Source: Actinomadura spongiicola
GTDB lineage: Bacteria; Actinomycetota; Actinomycetes; Streptosporangiales; Streptosporangiaceae
Assembly (NCBI RefSeq): GCF_003432485.1
Contig: NZ_QVNQ01000003.1
Coordinates: forward strand, 124,001 to 188,000
DNA length: 64,000 nucleotides
Direction: 5' to 3'
Shown here: positions 53,273 to 62,205 of the stretch, piece by piece
Numbering within the stretch: the first letter of the stretch is position 1
Layout: every line of letters starts with the position of its first letter
Notes under the pieces: generated by a model
What the model saw: only the letters and a program-made list of their open reading frames with translations
Told to the model about the DNA's origin: nothing
The model's database searches: none
Position numbers and translations under genes: made by a program

Positions 53273-53402
53273 GCGCCGACGCTACCGCGCGATGACTTCC
53301 GCTTCACACTGTGAAAAATCACGCCTTACCAAGATCATCGGAGAGGACGTAGGCTGTCGCGGAAAGGCGCTTCCCGGCGGCGCCCACGACGTGGGAGAGA
53401 CA

Positions 53403-54065
53403 GTGACAGAGCGGCTCGCCCTGTTTCCGCTGGGCACCGTGCTGTTTCCCGGCCTGATGCTGCCGCTGCACCTGTTCGAGGACCGCTATCTCAGCATGAT
53501 CGGCGACCTGCTGGAACGCCCCGAGCCGCGCGGCTTCGGCGTCGTCGGCATCGAACTCGGCCACGAGGTCGGCGAGGGCTCCGCGCACCGCCTCGCCGAG
53601 ATCGGTTGCGTCGCCGAACTGCGGGACGCGAGGCGGCATCCGGACGGCCGGTACGACGTGGTGACCGTCGGCGCCCGGCGCTTCCGGCTGAAGGAGCTGG
53701 ACCGCTCACGGCCATACCTACAGGGCGAGGTGGAATACCTTCCGGAGGAGCCGGGCCCCGACCCGGAGCCCGCGGCGCTGCGCGTGCGGCGGCTGTTCCG
53801 GCTGTACCGGCGGCGGCTGGCCACCGCGGGCGCCGGTTCGTTCGAGAAGGGCGAGCCGCCGGACGACCCGGTCGCGCTGTCCTACGTGATCGCCGCGTCG
53901 CTCGTCCTGGACGGGCACGAGAAGCAGCGGCTGCTGGAGTGCGAGGACGCGGCGCTGCGGCTGGAGTGCGAGGGCGACCTGCTGGCCAGGGAGAACCGCA
54001 TCCTGGACGTCCTGCCCATGATCCCGGCGGGGCAGTTCCTGGACGGGTCGTTCAACCCCAACTGA
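53403..54065 (+). CDS. Lon-protease N-terminal (LON substrate-binding) domain protein
   Basis: 220 residues. The whole protein is a stand-alone LON N-domain: RLALFPLGTVLFPGLMLPLHLFEDRY near 3-28, GCVAELRDARRHPDGRYDVVTVGARRFRL near 74-102, then a helical bundle (LSYVIAASLVLDGHEKQRLLE). No ATPase or protease part. Its role is unclear, perhaps binding misfolded proteins. GTG start with GGAGA upstream. Confidence 0.9.
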   Translation: MTERLALFPLGTVLFPGLMLPLHLFEDRYLSMIGDLLERPEPRGFGVVGIELGHEVGEGSAHRLAEIGCVAELRDARRHPDGRYDVVTVGARRFRLKELDRSRPYLQGEVEYLPEEPGPDPEPAALRVRRLFRLYRRRLATAGAGSFEKGEPPDDPVALSYVIAASLVLDGHEKQRLLECEDAALRLECEGDLLARENRILDVLPMIPAGQFLDGSFNPN

Positions 54066-54087
54066 CCGGGCACGGCAGACTGCTGCC

Positions 54088-54576
54088 ATGAGCGGCACCC
54101 GTAAGGGCGGCACACCGGCGACCCTCGCCGCCGCCAAGGCGAAGATCGAGTTCACGCTGCACGCCTACGAGCCCGACCCGGACGCCGAGTCGTACGGGAA
54201 GGCGGCCGCCGACGCGCTCGGCGTCCCGCACGACCGGCTCTTCAAGACGCTGCTCGCCGAGGTCGACGGGCGGCTCACCGTCGGCGTCGTCCCGGTGTCG
54301 TCCAGCCTGGATTTGAAGGCCCTCGCCGCGGCGACGGGCGGCAAGCGGGCGCGGATGGCCGAGCCGCGCGACGCCGAGCGCGCCACCGGGTACGTCGTCG
54401 GCGGGATCAGCCCGCTCGGGCAGCGCAGGCGGCTGCCGACCGTGATCGACGCGTCGGTGTCAGGGCTCGCGACCGTCTACGTCTCGGCCGGCAGGCGCGG
54501 ACTCCAGATCGAGCTCGTCCCCGCCGACCTCGTCCGCCTCACCGGCGCCCGGCTCGCCGCGATCGGCCGCGGGTAG
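54088..54576 (+). CDS. ybaK: Cys-tRNA(Pro)/Cys-tRNA(Cys) deacylase YbaK/EbsC type
   Basis: 162 residues, YbaK/ProX fold. Motifs: LGVPHDRLFKTLLAEVDG, with the family Lys (K in FKTL), and YVVGGISPLGQRRRLPTVID. It clears mischarged Cys-tRNA(Pro). Its 3' end overlaps the converging membrane-protein gene by 117 bases, so both genes read the same DNA in antisense. Confidence 0.92.
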   Translation: MSGTRKGGTPATLAAAKAKIEFTLHAYEPDPDAESYGKAAADALGVPHDRLFKTLLAEVDGRLTVGVVPVSSSLDLKALAAATGGKRARMAEPRDAERATGYVVGGISPLGQRRRLPTVIDASVSGLATVYVSAGRRGLQIELVPADLVRLTGARLAAIGRG

Positions 54577-55098
54577 CCGCCGGACGAACAGCTCCAGCAG
54601 CCCGTACACGGCGACCGCGGGCAGCGCCCAGAAGACGAGGACGCCCTTGGCGCGCAGGTCGGCGACCCCGGTCACCCGGGAGCCGTCACGGGCCGTCCGG
54701 ACCGCGTCCTGGAACTCCCCGAGCCCGATCATGTGGCCGGTCTTCCAGGCGAGGACCGCGGCGGCCCCGCCGCCCACGGTCAGCCCCAGCAGCAGCGCCA
54801 TGTCGTTGCCGCGCCCGCCCGCCAGGTAGGCGGCCACCCCGGACAGCAGCCCGGCGACCAGCGCGATCACAGCGAACCGCGCGTCGATGCCGATGGGCCC
54901 CTGACCTTCCGGATCGGCCAGCAAAGGCTCACCTTGGACTATGACGTACATGACCTCGGGGATGGACTTCGCCCACAGAACCCCCACGAGCGGGCCCGTC
55001 AGCGCGATGATGACGGCCGACCCCACCCAAACGATCAAGAACCTCGCCGCCGAGAGCCTGCCGGTGGGTTCCCGCACCTCGTACGCTCCTCGTTGCAC
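54460..55098 (-). CDS. DUF2567-like membrane protein
   Basis: 212 residues, four membrane segments (FLIVWVGSAVIIALTGPLVG; FAVIALVAGLLSGVAAYLAGG; LLLGLTVGGGAAAVLAWKTG; GVLVFWALPAVAVYGLLELF) with a Gly/Asp-rich loop, matching the actinomycete DUF2567 layout. The start is probably the GTG at 55098, with AGAGG close upstream. The last ~39 codons overlap the 3' end of ybaK on the other strand. The tail (Glu/Asp/Gly rich) could be partly spurious if translation stops earlier, but no earlier stop exists. Confidence 0.75.
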   Translation of the reverse strand: MQRGAYEVREPTGRLSAARFLIVWVGSAVIIALTGPLVGVLWAKSIPEVMYVIVQGEPLLADPEGQGPIGIDARFAVIALVAGLLSGVAAYLAGGRGNDMALLLGLTVGGGAAAVLAWKTGHMIGLGEFQDAVRTARDGSRVTGVADLRAKGVLVFWALPAVAVYGLLELFVRRLPAADRGEPGAGEADEVGGDELDLESAPAGRDVDGREP

Positions 55099-55173
55099 GT
55101 CCTCTGACAGCGAAAGCCTAGCCTGTCCGATACGCCCCACGAGCGGCTCGACCCCTGGGATAATGTGCCCGAC

Positions 55174-55878
55174 ATGTCCGGATTCAGCCCCGCGTTCGAA
55201 CGCCTCGGCGCCGCGCTGGCGGCCGTCGTCCTGCAGCAGCAGGAGACGCTCGCCGAGTTCCTGCCGCGCGAGGACTGGAGTGCCGATCTGACCGCCCGCA
55301 CCTACTCCAGCGGCGGCGTCACGGTCAGGGTCTCGCTGCTCGGCAGCTACGCCGCCCGCGAGCGCACGTGGCTGTGGGGCTGGGCCAACCCGCAGTTCGG
55401 CGCCGCGCACCCCGCCGCCGGCGCCACCCTCGCCGTCCGGACGGTCGGCGAACGTCTCGGCATCCCCGAGTTCACCACCCCCGAGGTCGACCTGTCCTGG
55501 TACGACGGTCCCGCCGGGCACGGCGGGGAGCTGATCGCGATGGCCGCGGGCGGCGTCCTCGGCGGCGGCGGGTACATCGGCGCCGGATACGACGGCGGCT
55601 CCGCCTACCTGCATGTGGACGACCCGCAGGCCCCGGCCGCCCGGTGGGACCCCGTCCCCCTCCCCCGCCTCCTGGCGAACGCGACGAGCCTGTTCCCGCA
55701 CGAGCCGCGCCTCACCCTCGCCGGGTTCCTGTCCCACCACCGCGTCCCGTACCGGCAGACCGACCTGCTGACCGAGGCGTTCCTCCCCGGCGGCGCCACC
55801 GCCCGCGCCCGCTTCGACGGTCTCGGCCGCTTCGTCGACTGGCGGTCCGAACTGAGCGCCGCCGCTCTGACCCCCTGA
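55174..55878 (+). CDS. Conserved hypothetical protein (DUF6882-like)
   Basis: 234 residues. SPAFERLGAALAAVVLQQQETLAEFLP then GSYAARERTWLWGWANPQF fits the actinomycete DUF6882 family of unknown function; the rest has Gly-rich turns (GGVLGGGGYIGAGYDGG). No signal peptide or membrane segment. TAATGT (55161-55166) lies seven bases before the ATG, suggesting a leaderless mRNA. It converges on dnaE. Confidence 0.82.
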   Translation: MSGFSPAFERLGAALAAVVLQQQETLAEFLPREDWSADLTARTYSSGGVTVRVSLLGSYAARERTWLWGWANPQFGAAHPAAGATLAVRTVGERLGIPEFTTPEVDLSWYDGPAGHGGELIAMAAGGVLGGGGYIGAGYDGGSAYLHVDDPQAPAARWDPVPLPRLLANATSLFPHEPRLTLAGFLSHHRVPYRQTDLLTEAFLPGGATARARFDGLGRFVDWRSELSAAALTP

Positions 55879-55927
55879 TCGGGGGCCGGCCCGCCTGATC
55901 GGCCGACCTGGCGGTTCGGCGTTCGGG

Positions 55928-58900
55928 TCAGCCCAGGCAGGAAGGGCCGAGGAGCTGCTTCAGGTCGCCCATCAGGGCGGGTGAGGGGGCCACGCGGAGC
56001 CTGTCGTCCAGGCGGACGACGGTCGTGCGGGGCCCGTTCTGGACGTGCAGGTGCACCTCGGCGGAGCCCGGGTGGGTGATCAGGACCTCCTTGAGCCGGG
56101 ACACCGTCGGCGGGGTGCACCGGCCGAGGGGCATCGTGACCGAGAACGGCCCCGTCGCGTCGGTGATGGTCAGGTCGGGCTGGGTGACCTCCATCGCGAT
56201 GATCTTCGCGACGTCCTCGCGGCGGTCCAGGCGGCCCTTGACGACGAGGATCGCGTCCTCCGCGAGGAGCGTGGAGCACAGCTGGTAGGACGACGGGAAG
56301 CACATCACCTCGATGGAGCCGCCGAGGTCCTCCAGCTGGAACATGGCCCACGAGTTGCCCTGCTTCGTCACCTTCCGCTGGAGGCCCGACAAGAGCCCGG
56401 CGAGCACCACGACCTGGCCGTCGGGGCGCTCCCCCTCGTTCAGGACCGCGATCGTGGAGTCGGCCTCGCGTTCCAGGATGTGCTCCACGCCGAGGAGCGG
56501 ATGGTCGGAGACGTACAGGCCGAGCATCTCGCGCTCGAAGGCGAGCAGGGTGGTCTTGTCCCACTCCTCGCCCTCGGGGATGGCGACGGCGAACGCGTCG
56601 TCCGCGCCGTCGTCCTCCAGCGCGCCGAAGAGGGAGTCCTGGCCGACGGCCTCCTTGCGCTTGATGTCGATGACCGAGTCGATGGCCTGCTCGTGCACCA
56701 TCAGCAGCGCCTTGCGCTGGTGGCCGAGCTCGTCGAACGCGCCGGCCTTGATGAGCGACTCCACGACCCGCTTGTTGCACACGATCGGCGGGACCTTGTT
56801 GAGGAAGTCGTTGAAGTCGGTGTAGGCGCCCTTCTCCTTACGGGCGGCGACGATGCCGTCCACGACGTTCGCGCCGACGTTGCGGACCGCCGACAGCCCG
56901 AACCGGATCTCGGTGTCGCCCAGCGGGGTGAAGTCGGCCTCGGAGGTGTTGACGTCCGGCGGCAGGACCTTCAGGCCCATCCGGCGGCACTCCGACAGGT
57001 AGAGGGCGCTCTTGTCCTTGTCGTCGCCGACGGACGTGAGCAGCCCCGCCATGTACTCGGCCGGGTAGTTCGCCTTCAGGTAGGCCGTCCAGTAGGACAC
57101 CAGGCCGTACGCGGCGGAGTGCGCCTTGTTGAAGGCGTAGTCGGAGAACGGGACGAGGATGTCCCACAGCGTCTTGACGGCCTCCTTGGAGAAGCCGTTG
57201 TCGAGCATCCCCTGCTCGAAGCCGACGAACTGGGCGTCCAGCTCGGCCTTCTTCTTCTTGCCCATGACGCGGCGGAGAAGATCCGCTTTGCCGAGCGTGT
57301 AGCCCGCCACCTTCTGCGCGATCGCCATCACCTGCTCCTGATAGACGATCAGGCCGTAGGTGGTGTCGAGGATCTCCTTGAGCGGCTCCTCCAGCTCCGG
57401 ATGGATCGGGGTGATCTCCTGCTGGCCGTTCTTGCGGAGCGCGTAGTTGGTGTGGGAGTTGGCGCCCATCGGGCCGGGCCGGTACAGGGCGCCGACGGCG
57501 GAGATGTCCTCGAAGTTGTCCGGCTTCATCAGCCGGAGCAGCGAGCGCATCGGGCCGCCGTCGAACTGGAACACGCCGAGGGTGTCGCCGCGGGCGAGCA
57601 GGTCGTAGGTGGGCTGGTCGTCCAGCGGAAGGGCGAGCAGGTCGACGTCGGTGCCCTTGTTCTTCTTGATGCCGCGCAGCGCGTCGTCGATGATCGTCAG
57701 ATTCCGCAGGCCCAGGAAGTCCATCTTCAGCAGGCCGAGCGACTCGCAGGTCGGATAGTCGAACTGCGTGATGATCGCGCCGTCGGCGTCCCGGCGCATG
57801 ATCGGAATGTGGTCGGTGATCGTCTCACCGGACATGATCACCCCGGCGGCGTGCACGCCGGTCTGGCGGATCAGGCCCTCCAGGCCCTGCGCCAGGTCCA
57901 TGATCTGCTTGACGTCGGTCTCTTCCTCGTACAGCTTGCGCAACTCCCCCGCCTCGCCGTGGCGGGGGTGCTTGTCGTCGAAGATGCCCGACAGCGGGAT
58001 GTCCTTGCCCATGACGGCGGGCGGGAACGCCTTGGAGATGCGGTCGCCGAGCGCGTACGGGAAGCCGAGGACGCGGCCCGCGTCCTTGATGGCGGCCTTC
58101 GCCTTGATGGTGCCGAACGTGGCGATGAACGAGACCTTGTCGGCGCCCCACTTCTCCGTCGTGTACTTGATGACCTCGGCGCGCCGATCTTCAGGGAAGT
58201 CGATGTCGATGTCGGGCATCGACGCGCGCTCGGGGTTCAGGAACCGCTCGAAGATCAGCCCGTGCGGGATCGGGTCGAGGTCGGTGATGCCCATCGCGTA
58301 GGCGATCAGCGATCCGGCGGCGCTGCCGCGGCCGGGGCCGACGAGGATGCCGTTCTCCTTGGCCCACATGATGAAGTCGGCGACGACGAGGAAGTAGGAC
58401 GGGTACCCCTTGCCGAGGATGACGCCCATCTCGTACTCGGCCTGCTCCTTGTACCCGTCGGGCAGCCCGTCCGGGAAGCGGCGCTCCAGGCCCTTCCAGA
58501 CCTCCTTGCGGAACCAGGACTCCTCCGTCTCCCCCTCCGGGACGGGGAAGCGGGGGCTGAGGTCCTTGTACTCGAACATCCCCTCGGGCTCGACCCGCTC
58601 GGCGATGAGGAGGGTGTTGCGGCAGCCCTCGGCCCAGATGTCGGACGAGTCGATGGCGCGCATCTCCTCGGCCGTCTTCAGGTAGTAGCCGGAGCCGTCG
58701 AACCGGAACCGGTCGGGGTCGGCGAGCTGCTTGCCGACCTGCACGCACAGGAGCGCGTCGTGCGCGGTGGCCTCCGACTCGTGCGTGTAGTGGGAGTCGT
58801 TGGTGACGACCGGCGGGATGTTCAGCCTCTTGCTGATCTCGATGAGGCCGTCACGGACGCGGCGCTCGATCTCCAGCCCGTGGTCCATCAGCTCCAGGAA

Positions 58901-59458
58901 GTAGTTCTCCTTGCCGAGGATGTCCTGGAACGTCGCGGCGGCCTTGAGCGCCTCGTCGAACTGGCCGAGCCGCAGCCGGGTCTGGACCTTGCCGGACGGG
59001 CAGCCGGTCGTGGCCATGATCCCGTCGGCGTGCTCGGCGAGGAGTTCCTCGTCCATGCGGGCGTACTTGAAGACGAAGCCCTCGGTGTAGGCGCGGCTGG
59101 ACAGCTTGAACAGGTTGTGCAGGCCCGCCTTGTTCCGCGCCCACAGCGTCATGTGGTTGATGAGGCCGCCGCCGGAGACGTCGTCGCGCTTCTGGCTCGG
59201 CTCGCCCCACTGGACCTTCTTCTTGTGGAACCGGGACTCGGGCGCCATGTACGCCTCGATCCCGATGATCGGGGTGACCCCGGCCGCCGTCGCCTGCTTG
59301 TGGAAGTCGTAGGCGCCGTGCATGTTGCCGTGGTCGGTCATGGCGATCGCGGGCATCTTCTGCCGCCCGACCTCGTCGAACATCTGCTTCAACCGGGCGG
59401 CTCCGTCGAGCATGGAGTACTCGGTATGAACGTGCAGATGAACGAAAGAGTCGGCCAT
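55928..59458 (-). CDS. dnaE: DNA polymerase III alpha subunit (DnaE1)
   Basis: 1176 residues, the replicative polymerase. The N-terminal PHP domain has [16 protein letters not shown] and [12 protein letters not shown], keeping metal-binding His residues. The palm contains [30 protein letters not shown] (catalytic Asp pair) and a third Asp downstream. Fingers: [12 protein letters not shown]. The C-terminal OB fold includes [19 protein letters not shown]. Length and the complete PHP site fit DnaE1 rather than the mutagenic DnaE2. The ATG at 59458 starts [11 protein letters not shown], with GGAGG ten bases upstream. Confidence 0.97.
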   Translation of the reverse strand: MADSFVHLHVHTEYSMLDGAARLKQMFDEVGRQKMPAIAMTDHGNMHGAYDFHKQATAAGVTPIIGIEAYMAPESRFHKKKVQWGEPSQKRDDVSGGGLINHMTLWARNKAGLHNLFKLSSRAYTEGFVFKYARMDEELLAEHADGIMATTGCPSGKVQTRLRLGQFDEALKAAATFQDILGKENYFLELMDHGLEIERRVRDGLIEISKRLNIPPVVTNDSHYTHESEATAHDALLCVQVGKQLADPDRFRFDGSGYYLKTAEEMRAIDSSDIWAEGCRNTLLIAERVEPEGMFEYKDLSPRFPVPEGETEESWFRKEVWKGLERRFPDGLPDGYKEQAEYEMGVILGKGYPSYFLVVADFIMWAKENGILVGPGRGSAAGSLIAYAMGITDLDPIPHGLIFERFLNPERASMPDIDIDFPEDRRAEVIKYTTEKWGADKVSFIATFGTIKAKAAIKDAGRVLGFPYALGDRISKAFPPAVMGKDIPLSGIFDDKHPRHGEAGELRKLYEEETDVKQIMDLAQGLEGLIRQTGVHAAGVIMSGETITDHIPIMRRDADGAIITQFDYPTCESLGLLKMDFLGLRNLTIIDDALRGIKKNKGTDVDLLALPLDDQPTYDLLARGDTLGVFQFDGGPMRSLLRLMKPDNFEDISAVGALYRPGPMGANSHTNYALRKNGQQEITPIHPELEEPLKEILDTTYGLIVYQEQVMAIAQKVAGYTLGKADLLRRVMGKKKKAELDAQFVGFEQGMLDNGFSKEAVKTLWDILVPFSDYAFNKAHSAAYGLVSYWTAYLKANYPAEYMAGLLTSVGDDKDKSALYLSECRRMGLKVLPPDVNTSEADFTPLGDTEIRFGLSAVRNVGANVVDGIVAARKEKGAYTDFNDFLNKVPPIVCNKRVVESLIKAGAFDELGHQRKALLMVHEQAIDSVIDIKRKEAVGQDSLFGALEDDGADDAFAVAIPEGEEWDKTTLLAFEREMLGLYVSDHPLLGVEHILEREADSTIAVLNEGERPDGQVVVLAGLLSGLQRKVTKQGNSWAMFQLEDLGGSIEVMCFPSSYQLCSTLLAEDAILVVKGRLDRREDVAKIIAMEVTQPDLTITDATGPFSVTMPLGRCTPPTVSRLKEVLITHPGSAEVHLHVQNGPRTTVVRLDDRLRVAPSPALMGDLKQLLGPSCLG

Positions 59459-59494
59459 GCCTGCTGCGCCTCCTGCTCGTCGCATGCGACCGCC

Positions 59495-59515
59495 CACGTA
59501 CCTAAGCGGTACGTG
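59495..59515. promoter_or_regulatory. 8-bp perfect palindrome upstream of dnaE
   Basis: CACGTACC-TAAGC-GGTACGTG, 36 bases before the dnaE start. On the minus strand its centre reads TTAGGT, a possible -10, so a protein bound here would block or modulate dnaE transcription. It does not resemble the actinobacterial LexA box. Confidence 0.5.
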
Positions 59516-59583
59516 TCGAGAACTCGGTCCCGGGGGAAGATCGCCGGCCCGGCGGGGGCCGGGACGACGCGGTGCATGAGAGC

Positions 59584-60450
59584 CTAACTCGCTTCTTCCG
59601 TCCCACGCGCCCCGACGCGCCCAAACGTCCGGGCACTACGGTAGGCGCCCGGAGGCACACCGAGGGTGCGCTTGAAGTGCCGGGTCAGATGGGCCTGGTC
59701 GGCGAACCCGGTGCGGGCCGCGACCTCGGCGGGCCGCAGGCCGCCGTCCAGCAGGACGCGCGCCTCCCGCACGCGCACCTGGTTGAGGTAGGCGTGCGGC
59801 GGCAGGCCGACCGTGTCGCGGAACGCCCGCAACAGCGGGAACGGGCGGGTGCCGACGGCCTCGGCCAGCCGCTCCAGCGACGGCGGGTCAAGGAGGTTCG
59901 CGTGCAGGATGTCGCGGGCCTCGCGGACGGCGCGCGGCATGCCGACGGGCCCGCCCCTGACCCGGAGTCCGTGGGCGTGCCGGGTGAGCAGCCGCGCCAG
60001 AGTCGTCCGCAACAGGGTGGACGCCGCCAGCGCGTCGCCCTTCTCCCCGGCCCGGTGGACGGCCCGCAGCAGACCGGCGACGGCCGGGTCGTCGAGGACG
60101 GGGGCCGGGAACACGGGCGTGCCGGTCCGCGCGATCCGGTCCGCGGCCAGGTCGGCGGCCACGTCCGCGACGACGTCGACCGGCGGGTAGATCACCCGGT
60201 AGGCCCAGCCCTCCTCCACGCCCGCGTGGCCGCCGTGGACGACGCCGGGATTGACCACGACGACCGATCCGGGTCCGGCGCGCTGCACGCCGCCGGGGTG
60301 CTCGAACTCCTCCACGCCCGCGTCGATGACGCCGAACACGTACCCGTCATGGGTGTGGCGGGCGAACCGGTGGGTGACGTAACGGGCCCGCAGGAGATCG
60401 ACCTCCGGCAGTGCCGGATGCCGGAAATAGTGCGCGACCTCGTCCCCCAT
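59584..60450 (-). CDS. AraC family transcriptional regulator with cupin sensor domain
   Basis: 288 residues. The N-terminal AraC-binding cupin covers about 10-165 ([37 protein letters not shown]). The C-terminal double helix-turn-helix covers about 185-280 ([43 protein letters not shown]). On the minus strand TAGTAT ends eight bases before the ATG, so the mRNA is probably leaderless. It is divergent from the chorismate mutase transcription unit 91 bases away. AraC regulators next to azlCD often control it, but the mutase lies between. Confidence 0.9.
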   Translation of the reverse strand: MGDEVAHYFRHPALPEVDLLRARYVTHRFARHTHDGYVFGVIDAGVEEFEHPGGVQRAGPGSVVVVNPGVVHGGHAGVEEGWAYRVIYPPVDVVADVAADLAADRIARTGTPVFPAPVLDDPAVAGLLRAVHRAGEKGDALAASTLLRTTLARLLTRHAHGLRVRGGPVGMPRAVREARDILHANLLDPPSLERLAEAVGTRPFPLLRAFRDTVGLPPHAYLNQVRVREARVLLDGGLRPAEVAARTGFADQAHLTRHFKRTLGVPPGAYRSARTFGRVGARGTEEAS

Positions 60451-60503
60451 GACGGGACATACTATCGGGAATGTCTCAATCTGCGAGATGATCCGTCCAC
60501 GGT

Positions 60504-60534
60504 TTGACTGGCACCCGGCGTCCCGACATACGAT
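60504..60534 (+). promoter_or_regulatory. Promoter of the chorismate mutase unit
   Basis: -35 TTGACT (60504-60509) and -10 TACGAT (60529-60534), spacer 19. The -10 ends seven bases before the GTG of the leader peptide, so the transcript should start at or next to that codon. Confidence 0.65.
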
Positions 60535-60541
60535 CGGGTCC

Positions 60542-60607
60542 GTGGAACGTCGCCATTTCAGGTTTACGCGGCCGGCTCCGGATGAGCCCGCCGACGCCGC
60601 GACCTGA
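60542..60607 (+). CDS. Leaderless 21-aa leader peptide of the chorismate mutase gene
   Basis: GTG at 60542 to TGA at 60605-60607 encodes MERRHFRFTRPAPDEPADAAT. Two Phe codons (TTC, TTT) fall in an HFRF run. The peptide ends inside the loop of the first hairpin, and a T-tailed terminator follows, the architecture of ribosome-mediated attenuation. Only two Phe codons are present, so Phe control is a guess; His and Arg are alternatives. Confidence 0.55.
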   Translation: MERRHFRFTRPAPDEPADAAT

Positions 60608-60628
60608 CGCGACGACCCGGAGCCGGCC
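60570..60628 (+). promoter_or_regulatory. Pause or anti-antiterminator hairpin of the attenuator
   Basis: GGCCGGCTCCGG (60570-60581) pairs perfectly with CCGGAGCCGGCC (60617-60628). The left arm is inside the leader peptide (codons for Arg-Pro-Ala-Pro), so a translating ribosome would open it. The right arm abuts the terminator stem. Confidence 0.65.
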
Positions 60629-60663
60629 AGGCAGAGCCCTTCTCGGGTTCTGCCTTTTCTGTT
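60629..60663 (+). terminator. Rho-independent terminator in the chorismate mutase leader
   Basis: AGGCAGAGCCC / GGGTTCTGCCT (11 pairs with one G-T) around TTCTC, with the T-run TTTTCTGTT. It is the most canonical terminator in the window, yet it stands 65 bases upstream of the gene it would silence. Confidence 0.85.
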
Positions 60664-60727
60664 GATCGGAGCGGCCCCGGGCACGGACTCCCCTGCGCGG
60701 CCGGCCGCCGCACGAGAGGGAACCGCC

Positions 60728-61105
60728 ATGCACGACCAGGTCATCGACTCCGCCGAGCCCGCCGCGTCCTGTCCGGCCTGCGGCCGTTCCGGCGAACCCG
60801 GTGAGCTGCGCGTCCCGTTGCCGTCCGCCGAGACCATCACCACGCTCGGCGAGGCGCGGACCGCGATCGACGGCCTCGACGCCGCGCTCGCCGCCCTGCT
60901 GGAGCGCCGCGCCGCGGTCGCGGCCGTCGTGCAGCGGCTCAAGCCGGTCGGTGGCTTCGCGGGGCGCGACCCCGCCCGCGAACGGCAGATCGTCGAGGCG
61001 ATGGCCGTGCGCGCCCCGTCCCTCGGCCCCGAGCGCCTCGCCCGGATCATGACCGCGGTCATCGAGACCGGTCTCGACGCCGCCGACGCCCGGCGACCAC
61101 GCTGA
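60728..61105 (+). CDS. Chorismate mutase, AroQ type
   Basis: 125 residues. The C-terminal ~90 residues are a single AroQ/CM_2 helical domain: ARTAIDGLDAALAALLERRAAVAAVVQRLK, with the family's Arg and Lys, then GRDPARERQIVEAM. It converts chorismate to prephenate for Phe and Tyr. The N-terminal ~35 residues include SCPACGRSGEPGEL, an unusual CxxC that may bind metal or regulate. The ATG at 60728 has GAGGG upstream. Expression is probably controlled by the attenuator described above. Confidence 0.87.
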   Translation: MHDQVIDSAEPAASCPACGRSGEPGELRVPLPSAETITTLGEARTAIDGLDAALAALLERRAAVAAVVQRLKPVGGFAGRDPARERQIVEAMAVRAPSLGPERLARIMTAVIETGLDAADARRPR

Positions 61106-61156
61106 CCACGCCGGTCCGGTGCAAGAACGTTCAAGATTGCGGAACGGCCGCCGCCC

Positions 61157-61162
61157 TACCGT
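61157..61162 (+). promoter_or_regulatory. -10 element of leaderless azlC
   Basis: TACCGT lies exactly seven bases before the azlC ATG at 61170, as in the other leaderless genes of the window. Confidence 0.55.
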
Positions 61163-61169
61163 CGGGCGC

Positions 61170-61877
61170 ATGAGCGTCATCGAGGACGAGGAGGTCGACG
61201 CGCCCGACGGCGGCGCGCGCAGGGCCGCCGTGCGGGACGGGGTGGGAGTCGGGATCGCCGTGGGCGTGTCCGGGCTCGCGTTCGGCGCGGCGGCGGTCAC
61301 CGCGGGCCTCACCGTCGCGCAGGCGTGCGTGCTGAGCCTGCTGGCGTTCACCGGCGCGTCCCAGTTCGCGCTGGCCGGGGTGGTCGGAGGCGGCGGCGGG
61401 CTCGTCGCCGGGTCGCTCGGCGCGGTGCTGCTCGGCGGACGCAACGCCCTCTACGGGATGCGGCTGGCCGACACGCTGGGCGTCCGCGGCTGGCGGCGGC
61501 TCCTCACCGCGCACGTCGTCATCGACGAGACCACGGCCGTGGCGACCGCGCAGCGCGGGCGCGCGGCGGCCCGCACCGGGTTCTACGCCACGGCGGTGAG
61601 CCTCTACCTGGCCTGGAACGCCACCACGCTGCTCGGCGCGGCGGGCGCGGCCCGCCTCGGCGACCCCGACGTCGTCGGCCTGGACGTCCTCGGCCCCGCC
61701 GCGTTCCTCGGGCTGGTGTGGCCGCGGCTGACGTCCGGGGCGAGCCAGGTGCGGGTCGCGGTCGCGGCGGCCGTGATCGCGATCGCGGCGACGCCGCTGC
61801 TGCCGCCCGGCGTGCCCGTCATGCTGGCCGCCGTCGCGGCGCTGCCCGCCCTGATCACCCGGACGGAGAGGTCATGA
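61170..61877 (+). CDS. azlC: Branched-chain amino-acid exporter, large subunit AzlC
   Basis: 235 residues, about seven membrane segments. AzlC hallmarks: GVGIAVGVSGLAFGAAAV, LAFTGASQFALAGVVGGGG, and LLGGRNALYGMRLAD. With AzlD it exports branched-chain amino acids or related compounds. The polar N-terminus MSVIEDEEVDAPDGG is extended. Its stop overlaps the azlD start (ATGA). Confidence 0.92.
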   Translation: MSVIEDEEVDAPDGGARRAAVRDGVGVGIAVGVSGLAFGAAAVTAGLTVAQACVLSLLAFTGASQFALAGVVGGGGGLVAGSLGAVLLGGRNALYGMRLADTLGVRGWRRLLTAHVVIDETTAVATAQRGRAAARTGFYATAVSLYLAWNATTLLGAAGAARLGDPDVVGLDVLGPAAFLGLVWPRLTSGASQVRVAVAAAVIAIAATPLLPPGVPVMLAAVAALPALITRTERS

Positions 61878-62185
61878 GCACCTGGATCGCGGTGATCGCC
61901 ACCGGGCTCGGCTGCTACGCGTTGAAGCTCGGCGGGCTGGTCACCCCGCGGCGCGTCCTGGACGATCCCCGGGTGCGGCGGTTCACCGAACTCGTCCCGG
62001 TGGCGCTGCTGACCGCGCTGATCGCCGTCCAGGCGCTCGCGGACGGCAGGAACCTGGAGTTCGACGCGGCCCGCCTGGCGGGCCTCGGCACGGCCGCCGT
62101 CGCGCTCGCGCTGCGCGCCCCGTTCCTGGTCGTGCTGGTCGTCGCGGCGGGCGTCGCCGCCGGGCTGCGCCTGCTCGGCCTCTGA
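61874..62185 (+). CDS. azlD: Branched-chain amino-acid exporter, small subunit AzlD
   Basis: 103 residues, three to four membrane segments (WIAVIATGLGCYALKLGG; FTELVPVALLTALIAVQAL; FLVVLVVAAGVAAGLRLLG). The spacing and the RFTELVPVALLTAL run are typical of AzlD. Start overlaps azlC by four bases. It complements the Liv importer elsewhere in the window. Confidence 0.92.
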   Translation: MSTWIAVIATGLGCYALKLGGLVTPRRVLDDPRVRRFTELVPVALLTALIAVQALADGRNLEFDAARLAGLGTAAVALALRAPFLVVLVVAAGVAAGLRLLGL

Positions 62186-62205
62186 CCGCCCGCGGCCCCG
62201 GTCAG
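62182..62205. terminator. Hairpin shared by converging azlD and pseudouridine synthase genes
   Basis: CTGACCG (62182-62188) pairs with CGGTCAG (62199-62205). Each arm contains one gene's stop codon. Confidence 0.5.

Noticed and set aside
60662..60727. Longer chorismate mutase starting at the TTG at 60662
   Set aside because: That start would fall at the end of the terminator T-run; the ATG at 60728 has a ribosome site.
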